Shown here in pieces: positions 1-9,239 of a stretch of 64,000 bases of DNA. The stretch comes from PFL25 sp046260155. Lineage in GTDB: Bacteria > Chloroflexota > Anaerolineae > Anaerolineales > UBA4823. The stretch is taken from positions 62,001 through 126,000 of the forward strand of contig JBJYXV010000077.1 of NCBI GenBank assembly GCA_046260155.1, written 5' to 3'. Both the position numbers and the translations under genes were made by a program. The notes below the pieces were generated by a model. The model had not been told where the DNA came from. It worked only from the letters and a program-made list of their open reading frames with translations, and did not search any database. Position 1 is the first letter of the stretch; each line of letters begins with the position of its first letter.

Positions 1-421
1 TCCTGAAGGGGCGATCCCGAAAGATGGTCCCAGCGCTGGTATAACCATAGCCACCGCTCTAATTTCTGCTTTCACAAGCAGAAAGGTGCGTAAAGATGTG
101 TGCATGACAGGTGAGATTACCTTGCGGGGAAGAATTCTCCCGGTCGGTGGGGTACGTGAAAAAGTACTGGCAGCGCACCGGGTGGGTCTAAAATCTGTCA
201 TTCTACCCAAACGAAATGATCAAGACCTGATCGATGTTCCTGAAAAAGTGCAGCAGGAGCTCAGGATCACCTTCGTCGATCATATGGACCAGGTTCTTGA
301 TATCGCATTATTACCAAAAAGGACCACCCGTCGTAAATCCAACTCACAGCATAAAAAATTTCCTGAAGAAACAGCGGCTAAAACCAGCTCCGATCGGACC
401 TCGATTGCACCCCAGGCCTGA
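1..421 (+). CDS. lon: ATP-dependent protease Lon, C-terminal end (5' truncated by window)
   Basis: This is the last ~139 residues of the Lon serine protease, a cytosolic AAA+ protease that degrades misfolded and regulatory proteins. The reading frame is open from base 2. The catalytic serine lies in the motif DGPSAG (Ser codon 32-34) and the dyad lysine in GVREKVLAA (Lys codon 161-163), both in the spacing known for the Lon Ser-Lys dyad. The family motif ILPVGG precedes the lysine. After the protease domain there is a basic, low-complexity tail of about 30 residues (RTTRRKSNSQHKK) that goes beyond the core domain. The ATPase and N-terminal parts lie outside the window. The next gene starts about 50 bases downstream on the same strand. 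Confidence 0.95.
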   Translation, partial: PEGAIPKDGPSAGITIATALISAFTSRKVRKDVCMTGEITLRGRILPVGGVREKVLAAHRVGLKSVILPKRNDQDLIDVPEKVQQELRITFVDHMDQVLDIALLPKRTTRRKSNSQHKKFPEETAAKTSSDRTSIAPQA

Positions 422-470
422 CATGCTCCTGGCTTAATCCAGCGGACCGGGTCTGAGGAGATTGTTCAAA

Positions 471-1874
471 GTGGAAAAATTTGAATTTGATATCTACCCG
501 GTGATTGCTCAAGGCATGTCCTCAAAGCGGTATTGGTGTACTGAGGATGTGTCGCTGAGCGATTTAGCTGCAATTTTAGCTGCTATGGCAAATACAGAGG
601 GAGGTACGGTTTACCTGGGTATCAACCCTGTTCATGGAGGCATCGAGGGGGTTACGAATATACCTCAGGTAATGGACCGTGTATTTCAAGCCTGTTTATC
701 AACGGATCCCACACTGGTAATACCAGTCCCCAGAATCATCCGGGTTGGTGAGGTTAATATATTGGAGATCAGCGTGCCGCAGGGTTTACCCCATGTTTAT
801 AATTTTGAGGGTCGTTTTTTATGGCGGACAGGCAGGCGTACAGAACCCATCCCGGCGCGGCATCTGCGCCAGTTACTGGTGGAACGAGGTATGCTGCAAT
901 TTGAATCCCAGCTGCCAGCGGATGCCAGCTACCGGGATCTTGATCCCCAGCAGCTGGCTGCATACTCAGATGCATATTTTGCAGCCTTGAATTTAGCGGA
1001 TGATTATGAACGTCCCACGATTGAAGAAATCTTGCTGCAGCGCGGCTGCATCAAGAAGATGGGAGATGAACTGCGACCCACCTATGCAGCCTTGCTGTTA
1101 TTTGGTCGCTCTCCCCAACGCTGGCTCCCGACTGCCCAAATCCTGGCAACCCATTTCTCAGGGAAGTCATTCGGTGATCGATTTGTTAAACTGGAGATCA
1201 ATGGTTCACTACCGCAACAGCTGGTCCAGGCTGAGAAATTTATTCGTACCAATCTCCAAAATGTGGTACGCATGCTCAGCTTGACTCACCAGCAGACACT
1301 TGAATATCCCTTTGAAGCGGTGAGGGAACTGGTGATCAATAGTGTTGCTCACCGGGATTACAATGCCCAGGGGGACTGCATTCACTTGAACATTTTCTCC
1401 AACCAGCTGGAGGTCACATCTCCAGGGGAATTACCAGGTCCAATCACCATGGACAACCTGCTCAAATCGCGCTTCTCACGCAACCCGATTGTTGTTCAGG
1501 TTTTGGCTGACCTGGGTTTTGTGGAACGCCTGGGGTATGGCCTGGACCGGGTGGTGCAAGCCATGCGTGAAAATTTTCTCCCGCCACCTTATTTTGAAGA
1601 ATCAGCGGGAGTTTTTCGGGTTCTGCTGAGAAATGAATCAATGAGCAAGGTATCACCTGATTTTTCCCGATACTCATTGGAAGGCCTCAATGAACGGCAG
1701 GTATCCGCGCTCAATTACCTTTCCTCAAAAAAACGGATCACCAATCGAGCATACCAGGAGCTGTGTCCTGAAGTTCACCCGGAAACCCTGCGCCGAGATT
1801 TATCGGATTTGGTTTCCCGGGGGGTGCTGGTGAAAATCGGGGATAAAAAAACCACCTATTACATATTCAAGTAG
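471..1874 (+). CDS. AlbA_2 / HATPase-type DNA-binding regulator-like protein (COG2865-like)
   Basis: About 467 residues. The N-terminal third matches the AlbA_2 (formerly AAA_4, Schlafen-like) fold, with the motif MANTEGGTVYLGI near residue 40. The middle has the HATPase-like segment ELVINSVAHRDY (near 290) and the family signature FSRNPIVVQ followed by ERLGYGLDRV. The C-terminal ~60 residues read like a winged helix (ALNYLSSKKRITNRAYQEL). Members are usually annotated as putative transcriptional regulators or RecG-related ATP-binding proteins; the true role is not established. Start choice: a GAGGAG Shine-Dalgarno at 455-460 is too close to the TTG at 462 but suits the GTG at 471. It lies 49 bases after lon and may be co-transcribed. 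It converges with the gene ending at 1879. Confidence 0.8.
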   Translation: MEKFEFDIYPVIAQGMSSKRYWCTEDVSLSDLAAILAAMANTEGGTVYLGINPVHGGIEGVTNIPQVMDRVFQACLSTDPTLVIPVPRIIRVGEVNILEISVPQGLPHVYNFEGRFLWRTGRRTEPIPARHLRQLLVERGMLQFESQLPADASYRDLDPQQLAAYSDAYFAALNLADDYERPTIEEILLQRGCIKKMGDELRPTYAALLLFGRSPQRWLPTAQILATHFSGKSFGDRFVKLEINGSLPQQLVQAEKFIRTNLQNVVRMLSLTHQQTLEYPFEAVRELVINSVAHRDYNAQGDCIHLNIFSNQLEVTSPGELPGPITMDNLLKSRFSRNPIVVQVLADLGFVERLGYGLDRVVQAMRENFLPPPYFEESAGVFRVLLRNESMSKVSPDFSRYSLEGLNERQVSALNYLSSKKRITNRAYQELCPEVHPETLRRDLSDLVSRGVLVKIGDKKTTYYIFK

Positions 1875-1878
1875 TGCG

Positions 1879-3123
1879 TTATGGGGTTGCTGGTGCTACG
1901 ATGATCCGGTAAATACTGCCATTCCCGCGATCTGCCAGATAGAGTTCACCGCCTTCGTCCTCACCAAAGCTGGAGATCCGCAAGCCGGTAACGAGCAGGA
2001 GCGAATTACTCCAGTTTTCTCCTGTCTTCTGCAAACCCCAGATACGCCCTGAACAATAATCTCCGAAATAATATATACCCTGCAAGCTCGGGAAATCATT
2101 TCCACGATAAACATACCCCCCGGAAACCGCACAATCGGGGTTCATGGTGGGATAGGTGAAGACCGGTAATACCAGGCCGGTCTGATCGCAGGTACTGCTC
2201 TGATAACAATCCAGGCCTTCCATGATATTCCAACCGTAATTCTCTCCCCCGGTACTCGCGCTGGATTGGTAATCAATTTCTTCACTGGTATTTTGGCCGA
2301 CATCCCCGAGGTAGAGATCACCGGTTTGTCGATCGAATGAAAACCGCCAGGGATTGCGTAGACCCAGAGCCCAGATCTCTGCCCGGTAGCCGGCAACGCC
2401 AACGAAGGGGTTGTCCGCAGGAATGCGGTAGTTTGGTGAAGGGGTGGTTCCCTGGTTGAAGATCAAGGGAAGGTATACATTGAAGTCGCCCGTGGAAATC
2501 AGGATTTCCCCTTTTCCAACGTCAATACGCAGCAGCTTTCCCAGCAGCGAAGCGGGATTTTGGGCATTGCCTTGCGGATCTCCGCCACCACCCCCATCAC
2601 CCGTGCCGATATAAAGGTAGCCATCGGCTCCGAAAGCGAGTTGACCACCATTATGATTGCTGTAATCGGGGTGCGGCAATACCAGTATCTTTTCTTCTGA
2701 AGACGGATCCGCCAGGTTGGGATCCCCGCTGGTCGAAAACCGTGAAACCACGTTGTTCCCATCCAGCTGCGTGTAATACACATAAAAATTCGGATTGGAT
2801 GAATCGTAATCTGGTGGGAAGGCGAGGCTCAGCAACCCTTCTTCATTGCCAGTCGACCTTACTCGATCCGTGATATCCAGGAATGTCGGTTGGAGCACAC
2901 CATTGACCAGGATTTTGATCCTGCCTGGCTGTTCGACAACGAACAAACGCCCACTGCCATCCCCTGCGTGCGTGATATGGACCGGATTATCCAGGCCGCC
3001 AGCAACCAGGGATGTATTTATTGAAGGCCAGGGAGCAAGGTTGGGTTGGGCGGCTTGAGGTGTGGTACCAGCCGGGATGATTAAACCGGCGAGCAGCACG
3101 AAGATCAATATGTTCTTCATCAT
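1879..3123 (-). CDS. PQQ-dependent sugar dehydrogenase (Gdh-B/Hhip-like beta-propeller), secreted
   Basis: The 414-residue product has an N-terminal signal sequence (hydrophobic residues 4-18, then Ala-rich TTPQAAQ), so it should be exported. The body matches the glucose/sorbosone dehydrogenase six-bladed propeller: DGSGRLFVVEQPGRI, EEGLLSLAF, the HNGGQLAFGADGYLYIGTGD blade and ALGLRNPWRFSFD. Soluble quinoprotein sugar dehydrogenases use PQQ and calcium to oxidise aldoses; many homologues have no tested substrate, so the exact reaction is inferred. A short insertion near residue 215 contains VYLPLIFN followed by a Thr/Pro stretch, unlike the conserved propeller around it. The gene ends 4 bases from the convergent upstream neighbour and lies downstream of mltG on the same strand. 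Confidence 0.85.
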   Translation of the reverse strand: MMKNILIFVLLAGLIIPAGTTPQAAQPNLAPWPSINTSLVAGGLDNPVHITHAGDGSGRLFVVEQPGRIKILVNGVLQPTFLDITDRVRSTGNEEGLLSLAFPPDYDSSNPNFYVYYTQLDGNNVVSRFSTSGDPNLADPSSEEKILVLPHPDYSNHNGGQLAFGADGYLYIGTGDGGGGGDPQGNAQNPASLLGKLLRIDVGKGEILISTGDFNVYLPLIFNQGTTPSPNYRIPADNPFVGVAGYRAEIWALGLRNPWRFSFDRQTGDLYLGDVGQNTSEEIDYQSSASTGGENYGWNIMEGLDCYQSSTCDQTGLVLPVFTYPTMNPDCAVSGGYVYRGNDFPSLQGIYYFGDYCSGRIWGLQKTGENWSNSLLLVTGLRISSFGEDEGGELYLADRGNGSIYRIIVAPATP

Positions 3124-3197
3124 TCACCAATCCCTTAATCTTACGCGGTTTACCGAGGCTGGCAAGGGGAACAATGTACTAATATCCAGGAGCGATC

Positions 3198-4340
3198 TTA
3201 CGGACAACTTTTATTTAAATGTTCTTCGAAAGTCTCGGAAAAAGTGTGTTTACCGGATTGGTCACAGGTCGCGCGGAAATAATAATAGGGGGTCTGGGCG
3301 GGGAATGCGACTGCCCTCATAGCCTGCAGGCTGGGGTTGGCTATCGGGCCCGGGGTTAATCCCGGGTATAAGTATGTATTATACGGAGAATCAAACTGTA
3401 AATCACGCGAGCTCAAGGGATTTGTCCACCAGGTATTTTGTTCCAAATTAAATCCACGCGCATACTGGACCGTGGAATCTGCTTCTAAAGCCATTCCGAT
3501 TTCCAGCCGGTTAAAGAAAACAGAAGCGATTAACGGCATTTCCTCCCCCACAATCGCTTCCCTTTCTACGATCGATGCCAAGGTGACCGCCTGGTATACA
3601 TTTAATCCCTGGTTTTGAATGCCACCCAGAAGTTCCGGGGTGAGATTCGCGGAAAACTCGCCAACCAGGAAGCTCACCAGCTGGTCAGCGGTGATATCTC
3701 TGGGGAGACGGTAGGAGCCAGGCGGGAAAAAACCTTCCAGGTTTCCGGTTTGCGGGAAATCCAGCGGCAGGTTTGCAAAATTACCCGGATTACTGGCAGC
3801 GTTGATAAACTCCTGTGGGGAAATCTCGAGACCCGATGTGGGCAGTGTGGCGGCGATTTCTTCCTTGCGCCAACCGGAGAGAATGGATAGTGTCACTTCG
3901 CTCGGTGTTGCATCCTGCAGGATATAAGCGATCTCTATTGGGCTGGAAGCCGGGCTGAGGGTGTATTCACCAGCCTGGAGGGTGGTGTCCAGACCTGTGT
4001 AGGTCAAAAAATTGATGAATGCTCCTGCGTTTGGGATCAATCCGGCTGATTCAAGCTGGGAGGCGATAACCAGTGGTGATAATCCCAAGGGAATCTGGAA
4101 TGTTTCACTATCCCCAAGGGGATTGATGGGAGGCTGTAATTGATCGTTTTGCAGCAACAATTCGGCAGAAAGCCGCAGGCGCTGGATTGAACTGAGCCTT
4201 GGTGAGGGTGGTCCGAAAGTAGCTTCTGCGCGGCGATTGATCTCCAAGTAGCCACCAAAGAGCAGGCAGATTCCAAGGCAAAGTATGGCGATACAGCCCA
4301 AGGATAAAGTCCAACCGGTTCGATTATGGCGTTTGTTCAT
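3198..4340 (-). CDS. mltG: Endolytic murein transglycosylase MltG
   Basis: 380 residues, the usual size. One transmembrane segment at about residues 12-30 anchors it, followed by a LysM-like region and the YceG catalytic domain. The catalytic glutamate is in LASIVEREA (near residue 255), followed by the family signature EADSTVQYA and the terminal YNTYLYPGLTPGPIANPS. MltG cleaves nascent glycan strands and sets their length, so this cell makes peptidoglycan. Its ATG overlaps the ruvX stop by 4 bases (4337-4340), which points to translational coupling. The alaS-(spacer gene)-ruvX-mltG order is a common bacterial arrangement. Confidence 0.93.
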   Translation of the reverse strand: MNKRHNRTGWTLSLGCIAILCLGICLLFGGYLEINRRAEATFGPPSPRLSSIQRLRLSAELLLQNDQLQPPINPLGDSETFQIPLGLSPLVIASQLESAGLIPNAGAFINFLTYTGLDTTLQAGEYTLSPASSPIEIAYILQDATPSEVTLSILSGWRKEEIAATLPTSGLEISPQEFINAASNPGNFANLPLDFPQTGNLEGFFPPGSYRLPRDITADQLVSFLVGEFSANLTPELLGGIQNQGLNVYQAVTLASIVEREAIVGEEMPLIASVFFNRLEIGMALEADSTVQYARGFNLEQNTWWTNPLSSRDLQFDSPYNTYLYPGLTPGPIANPSLQAMRAVAFPAQTPYYYFRATCDQSGKHTFSETFEEHLNKSCP

Positions 4341-4756
4341 CTCTGATCTGCCTGGGCATCCAGGTATGATTGCAGGATCACGGTTGCAGCCAGATCATCC
4401 AGGTGACCTTTCCGTTTGCGCCGTGGAGTTCCCAATGCAATCTGTGCATCACGGGCTGCAAGGGTGCTGAATGACTCGTCCCATAACAGGATTTGCAAAT
4501 TCGTTTGGGATTGAATTTCCGCCGCCAGGCGGGCTGCTCTGCGTCCTTCGAAGGTCGGTTGGCCATTTTCATCGAGTGATTGTCCGATGAGGATCATTTC
4601 AGCAGCATGTTGATTGGCAAGGTCGAGGATCGCAGACGCGTTCACCGCTCTGGAAACATGTTTTAACACCTGCAGCGGATTGGCGATAGTGCCGCTGGGA
4701 TCGCTCAAAGCAATACCGAGGTTTTTGCTACCAGGATCGACTGCCAGGATTCTCAT
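4337..4756 (-). CDS. ruvX: Putative pre-16S rRNA nuclease RuvX/YqgF
   Basis: 139 residues with an RNase H-like fold. It opens with the diagnostic MRILAVDPGSKNLGIALSD (first catalytic Asp), continues with IGQSLDENG, the second acidic motif in LLWDESFST and the final KGHLDDLAA Asp. The family acts in maturation of 16S rRNA 5' ends and has also been linked to Holliday junction resolution. An in-frame ATG lies further upstream at 4795, overlapping the previous gene, but family members begin at the MRI methionine, so 4756 was chosen. It sits between the baseplate-J-like gene and mltG and is overlapped by mltG by 4 bases. Confidence 0.9.
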   Translation of the reverse strand: MRILAVDPGSKNLGIALSDPSGTIANPLQVLKHVSRAVNASAILDLANQHAAEMILIGQSLDENGQPTFEGRRAARLAAEIQSQTNLQILLWDESFSTLAARDAQIALGTPRRKRKGHLDDLAATVILQSYLDAQADQR

Positions 4757-4772
4757 AAATTGCACACCATAG

Positions 4773-6326
4773 CTATTGTATTCCCTGCAAGGCATCCTGA
4801 TCTGATGCCTGGATGATTTCGGATGAGATCACCTGGATGCGGATGGGCACAAAAGGGACCACCGGCCACCAGCTGGGTGAGGTCTTGATGCGAGGCGTAC
4901 CGGTAATGGAAAGATTCTCCCTGAGCAGCTGGCTGGCGTGTTCAGGTTTGCGACCGAGAACCAGGTTGGTGGCTTGTTGAACGGATGGCTCGCTCTGCAG
5001 GCCGCGTGAAAATTCTATACGCCATGAATTGGTCAACCCATTATCGAAAATGGGATCGGATAACTGTTCAATGTGCATGGTATCCGGTAAAGCAGCATAA
5101 CCCGCGGGCAGGTTCGCGTCCAGGATTGAACTTCCCAGCGTGTCAATGTCCTCGGCGGATACATATGGGATCGTAAATTCTGCTCGCAGGGTTAAATCGA
5201 GCTGACTGGCTGGTTGAAGATCCTCTGGATCGAATGAGGCAGAGCTTATACGTACAAGCGTCGGTTCTTCGGACAGCAGGATATCACCAGGCGATAAAAA
5301 GTCCTTGATCTCCTGGAGTGCGTTTTGAGAAAGTGAACCGATCAATTCTTCCTGGAGGCGTTCGCGATCTTCAGAATTGGGAGCCGGGCTGAGCGCCATG
5401 CTGCCTCCGGAGACCGGTGTGAGATTGGCGACAGTAGCGAGGACGCCGAGCTCTCCTTCAATTGCGAGGATCCTGCCCGCAGCAAGGTTTGAACTGCTTC
5501 CAGGGGAGATTGCCTTGATGGATACTGAGTTTTCCTGTCCAGACCCTGCGGGTATTCGAATTTCTCTTTGGGTAGCATAGCGGTGGGACAGGTTTGCTGT
5601 GCCGACGACAGTTCCAGCAGGGATGACTAAAGCCTGATCAGTGAGATTCCGGAATACCACTTCACCAGATGCATAACCAAGGGGAATGTTTTCACTGCCG
5701 GTTGTCTGGGTACTGCTGCGTCCTTCAACGGAAACACTGGTCCATTTCGCTGGCAGAATTCCGGTCAGGTTGATCTGCTCAACTTTATCATTCGCCTGGA
5801 CATCCAATGTGATTGCCTGGGTACTTGTTTCAGGAGTTATATAAATCTGTGCACTGGGGATCAAGACAGCCGCAATTGATAGAACTGCGATTACTGCGAG
5901 TGAAAAAATTCCTATGCGTACCGGTTGTGGCAGCTGACCCACCTCACGGTTGGGGAGTACAGGTTCAGCCAGAAGTGTCTGGATCCTGGAGAGTCTCTGA
6001 TCCCATGCGGTTTTGGATTTAAACTTGCCTGACTTGCGGTATTTGCGTTTCCAGTGTTCGGTTTGTGCTTTGCGGATCGAACGAAACATCGGGATCCCGA
6101 GCTGGCCGGCTTGAAAACGCACCTCTGGATCTGTGGTGACCAAAGCGATTTGGATACCGAGATCCTGGCTGTGACGCAGAAGTAAAACCAGGTCGAGCTG
6201 TCGATCAATCAGGTGACCACGCGCAGGCCAAACGAGGGCAATGCGCCCGGTCTGGCTCCATCCCATCTTGTCTTTAACCGAGATGGTGTCATCATGGGGC
6301 TCTAGCTGGATTATCTGGGTTTTCAC
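4773..6326 (-). CDS. Membrane protein with baseplate-J-like domain
   Basis: 517 residues. Residues 1-130 are cytosolic and contain a stretch that reads like a nucleotide-binding alpha/beta segment (GRIALVWPARGHLIDRQLDLVLLLR), then a basic region. One transmembrane helix lies at about 138-160 (IGIFSLAVIAVLSIAAVLIP). The large outer part includes segments like phage baseplate J/gp47 proteins (LGYASGEVVFRNLTDQALVIPAGTVV; SIKAISPGSSSNLAAGRI), a match also seen in non-phage surface proteins of this type of bacterium. No other phage genes are nearby, so a cell-envelope role is more likely than a prophage remnant. It lies between alaS and ruvX on the same strand, 30 bases after alaS, and ends just before ruvX. 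Confidence 0.65.
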   Translation of the reverse strand: MKTQIIQLEPHDDTISVKDKMGWSQTGRIALVWPARGHLIDRQLDLVLLLRHSQDLGIQIALVTTDPEVRFQAGQLGIPMFRSIRKAQTEHWKRKYRKSGKFKSKTAWDQRLSRIQTLLAEPVLPNREVGQLPQPVRIGIFSLAVIAVLSIAAVLIPSAQIYITPETSTQAITLDVQANDKVEQINLTGILPAKWTSVSVEGRSSTQTTGSENIPLGYASGEVVFRNLTDQALVIPAGTVVGTANLSHRYATQREIRIPAGSGQENSVSIKAISPGSSSNLAAGRILAIEGELGVLATVANLTPVSGGSMALSPAPNSEDRERLQEELIGSLSQNALQEIKDFLSPGDILLSEEPTLVRISSASFDPEDLQPASQLDLTLRAEFTIPYVSAEDIDTLGSSILDANLPAGYAALPDTMHIEQLSDPIFDNGLTNSWRIEFSRGLQSEPSVQQATNLVLGRKPEHASQLLRENLSITGTPRIKTSPSWWPVVPFVPIRIQVISSEIIQASDQDALQGIQ

Positions 6327-6356
6327 GAAAAATTCAATCGAATAGCGAAATACAAC

Positions 6357-9104
6357 CTAGCTGGTTGATAGTTTACTTTCGGCCCATTCCTGCGCCCTGG
6401 TTAAAGCCTGTTCGAGTTGCTCAGCATCTTTGCCCCCTGCCTGGGCGAGGGTTGGTCGGCCGCCACCACTGCCGCCGATCGGTTGGGCTGCAAATTTCAC
6501 CAGCTCATCAGCTCGCGAACCTTTTTCCACCAGATCTTCAGATACAGCTGCTACCAGGATCGGCCGGCCATCCACTACCGAGGCCAACAAGATCACACCG
6601 CTCTGGAAACTTTCCCGGAAGCGGTCAACCATGGTGCGCATTGTATCTGCGTCTGCATTCGCTAATCCAGCGATCAGAACGGGCGTGTGATTCACCAGTG
6701 GAACCTTTTCAAGCAGCTGGTTGAAATCCTGCGCAGTCAATTCCCGGCGCAGTAAGTTGACCTGTTTGCGGGCATCGATCAGCTGGTCGAGGACTGCCTG
6801 GCTTTTATCCACGATCTGCTCGGCACTGGTGTCTAACAAACCAGCAGCCCGTTCCAGCAGGCCGAAACGTCGCTGTACAAGGTCGTATGCTTTCCTCCCG
6901 GTCACGGCTTCAATCCTGCGCAAGCCAGCACCAACGCTGCTCTCACTGGTAATCAGGAAGATACCAATTTCTGCAGTTTCAGCGACGTGGGTGCCACCAC
7001 AGAGCTCGTAAGAAAAGCGGTGCTCGCCTCCGATAGAGATGGTGCGTACATTTTGCGCGTATTTTTCACCGAAGAGCGCCATGGCACCATCATCTATTGC
7101 TTCCTGGAGAGGTTTCTGGACGATATCCAGGGAATAGTTTTCATAGATATTGCGGTTAACCCCTGCTTCCACCTCCTGCAGCTCTTTCGCGGTCACTGCC
7201 TGCGGGTGGGTGAAGTCGAACCGTAATCGATCAGGCGCGACCAGTGATCCAGCTTGGCGGGCGTGATCACCTAATACACGGTGCAGCTCAGCATGCAGCA
7301 GGTGGGTGGCGGTGTGATTGCGCATGATATCCTGCCGGCGTTGGAGATCGACTCTGGCGAGCGAGAGATCCCCGGTGGCGGGTTCACCGTGAACAACTTC
7401 ACCGATGTGGAGAATTACTCCGGTTGTCGGTTGGCGCATAGCTGTGACCGTAATTTCCCATCCTGGTTGGTCCACCGATGAGATCCTGCCGGTATCAGCA
7501 ACCTGGCCTCCCGATTCGATGTAGAAAGGAGTTGCAGGGAGGATCAATCCTACCTGGTCGCCTGGGAAAGCTTTATCTACCACTTTCCCGTCCTTCACAA
7601 GTGCCAATACAGTCCCTTCTACCGCATAATTGTCATACGGGTCGTACTTAACCCCCTGGGAATTTAGTTCACCCTTCGATACCAGGTCAGAGAGCAAATC
7701 CTGGTAGAACTCGACATCCTCATCGCCGTGGACACCAAACACGCCTCCCGCTGCGGATGCTATCCGGTGCTGCTCCATGGCAGTGTGAAACCCATGATCA
7801 TCGACCTCGATATCATGTTCACCTGCAATGTCACGGGTGATCTCTAGAGGTAACCCATAAGTAGCATACAGGTCGAATGCTGTCTCACCCGGCATACTAT
7901 GCTGACCCTCAGCTTGCGTTTCTTCCAGAATCGCATCTAATTTTGTAATACCAGCTTCGACGGTCTTCTGGAAGCGGACCTCCTCGCGAGTAAGATTATC
8001 CAGGATCGTATTCTGATTGCGTTCTAATTCATGAAAAAAATCTCCGTAATTGTCGATCACGCTCTGTGCGACCTGGGCCAGGAATGGCTCCTTGAGGCCG
8101 ATCAGGCTGCCGAACCTGGCAGCCCGGCGGACGATCATGCGGCTGACATAATTCCGCCCGGTGTTACCTGGCACGACGCCATCCGCGATTAAAAATGCAG
8201 CTGCGCGTGCATGGTCGGTGATCACCCGGTAAGGGGTTAAATTAGCCTCTCTCTGCTGTTTGGTGTGTCCTGTCAACTGCTGGACAGCATCCATGATGGG
8301 TGAAAGCAGGTCGGTTTTATAATTCGAATCGACACCCTGGAGTACAAGGGCAATTCGATCCAATCCCGCACCAGTATCGACGTGTTTTGCTGGCAGGGGT
8401 TCGAGCGTGTTCGGGCCGGTGCGGTTGTACTGCATGAAAACCAGGTTCCACAGTTCAAGGTAACGCGTGCATCCATCCAGATTAACCTGGCAGTGGTGTT
8501 CGGTGTCATTTTCATGGATACAGTGTCCAGGTCCGAGATCGATGTGAATTTCACTGTTCGGTCCACTGGGACCTGTCTCCGCCATTTCCCAGAAATTGTC
8601 CTTGCGTCCAAAGAAAAGTACTTGCGAGGCGTTGAATCCGGGCTGTTGAATCCAATAATTAGCGGCTTCATCATCGCGCTCTATTTCACCTTTTTCATCT
8701 TTGAAACAGGTCGCCCAGAGTCGATCTTTTGGAAGATCCCATACTTCCGTCAGCAGTTCCCAGGCCCATGCAATGGCTTCTTTTTTATAGTAATCCCCAA
8801 AAGACCAGTTGCCGAGCATCTCGAAAAATGTGTGGTGGGTGTCATCACGTCCCACGTCTTCCAGATCGTTGTGTTTGCCTGCCACGCGCATGCATTTCTG
8901 GGAGTTAACGGCGCGTGTGTACGGGCGCTTATCTGCGCCTAGGAAGACATCTTTGAACTGCACCATGCCCGCATTGGTGAACAGCAGCGTTTGATCGCCG
9001 CCGGGGACCAGTGAGGATGATGGAACGAAGGTATGCCCACGTTCAACAAAGTAATCAATAAAGGTTTGCCGGATATTCGCTCCGGAGAACTGCTCATCGA
9101 ACAT
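6357..9104 (-). CDS. alaS: Alanyl-tRNA synthetase
   Basis: 915 residues, a class II synthetase that charges tRNA-Ala. The N-terminus SGANIRQTFIDYFVERGHT and motif LFTNAGMVQFKDVFLG are diagnostic. The editing domain carries HTATHLLH (near residue 598) and CGGTHV (near 703) as zinc ligands, and the C-terminal domain has GGSGGGRPTLAQAGG near 880. An in-frame upstream start would add 43 non-homologous residues; the ATG at 9102-9104 is preceded by a well-placed AGGAG and fits the family length. An extended -10 box lies upstream. It leads the alaS-baseplateJ-ruvX-mltG cluster. Two tRNA-Ala genes, its substrates, are at 51 kb. Confidence 0.97.
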   Translation of the reverse strand: MFDEQFSGANIRQTFIDYFVERGHTFVPSSSLVPGGDQTLLFTNAGMVQFKDVFLGADKRPYTRAVNSQKCMRVAGKHNDLEDVGRDDTHHTFFEMLGNWSFGDYYKKEAIAWAWELLTEVWDLPKDRLWATCFKDEKGEIERDDEAANYWIQQPGFNASQVLFFGRKDNFWEMAETGPSGPNSEIHIDLGPGHCIHENDTEHHCQVNLDGCTRYLELWNLVFMQYNRTGPNTLEPLPAKHVDTGAGLDRIALVLQGVDSNYKTDLLSPIMDAVQQLTGHTKQQREANLTPYRVITDHARAAAFLIADGVVPGNTGRNYVSRMIVRRAARFGSLIGLKEPFLAQVAQSVIDNYGDFFHELERNQNTILDNLTREEVRFQKTVEAGITKLDAILEETQAEGQHSMPGETAFDLYATYGLPLEITRDIAGEHDIEVDDHGFHTAMEQHRIASAAGGVFGVHGDEDVEFYQDLLSDLVSKGELNSQGVKYDPYDNYAVEGTVLALVKDGKVVDKAFPGDQVGLILPATPFYIESGGQVADTGRISSVDQPGWEITVTAMRQPTTGVILHIGEVVHGEPATGDLSLARVDLQRRQDIMRNHTATHLLHAELHRVLGDHARQAGSLVAPDRLRFDFTHPQAVTAKELQEVEAGVNRNIYENYSLDIVQKPLQEAIDDGAMALFGEKYAQNVRTISIGGEHRFSYELCGGTHVAETAEIGIFLITSESSVGAGLRRIEAVTGRKAYDLVQRRFGLLERAAGLLDTSAEQIVDKSQAVLDQLIDARKQVNLLRRELTAQDFNQLLEKVPLVNHTPVLIAGLANADADTMRTMVDRFRESFQSGVILLASVVDGRPILVAAVSEDLVEKGSRADELVKFAAQPIGGSGGGRPTLAQAGGKDAEQLEQALTRAQEWAESKLSTS

Positions 9105-9183
9105 AAAGACTCCTGGAGTTAAAAAACCCTGGATGGGGTAGTTTGCTCTTGCCAGACCAGTCAGGCTGATTAATTTGGCTTGA

Positions 9184-9192
9184 ATTATACCA
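9184..9192 (-). promoter_or_regulatory. Extended -10 promoter element for alaS
   Basis: On the minus strand the sequence reads TGGTATAAT, a perfect -10 hexamer with the extended TGn. No strong -35 hexamer is seen at the standard distance, as is usual for extended -10 promoters. The predicted transcript start is about 70 bases upstream of the alaS ATG. Confidence 0.5.
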
Positions 9193-9239
9193 AGATGAAC
9201 TGCATCAAAATACCCGCATTTGTTAAATGCCAACGAGGA

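Noticed and set aside
3055..3080. A GGTGTGGTACC string resembling a T-box
   Set aside because: It lies in the coding sequence of the sugar dehydrogenase signal region and has no Stem I, specifier or terminator.
4773..6326. Prophage interpretation of the baseplate-J-like gene
   Set aside because: No capsid, tail, integrase or lysis genes are nearby and the gene is embedded in the alaS-ruvX-mltG cluster.
8382..8942. 186-residue plus-strand ORF inside alaS
   Set aside because: It is antisense to well-conserved alaS motifs and lacks a plausible ribosome site or homology.
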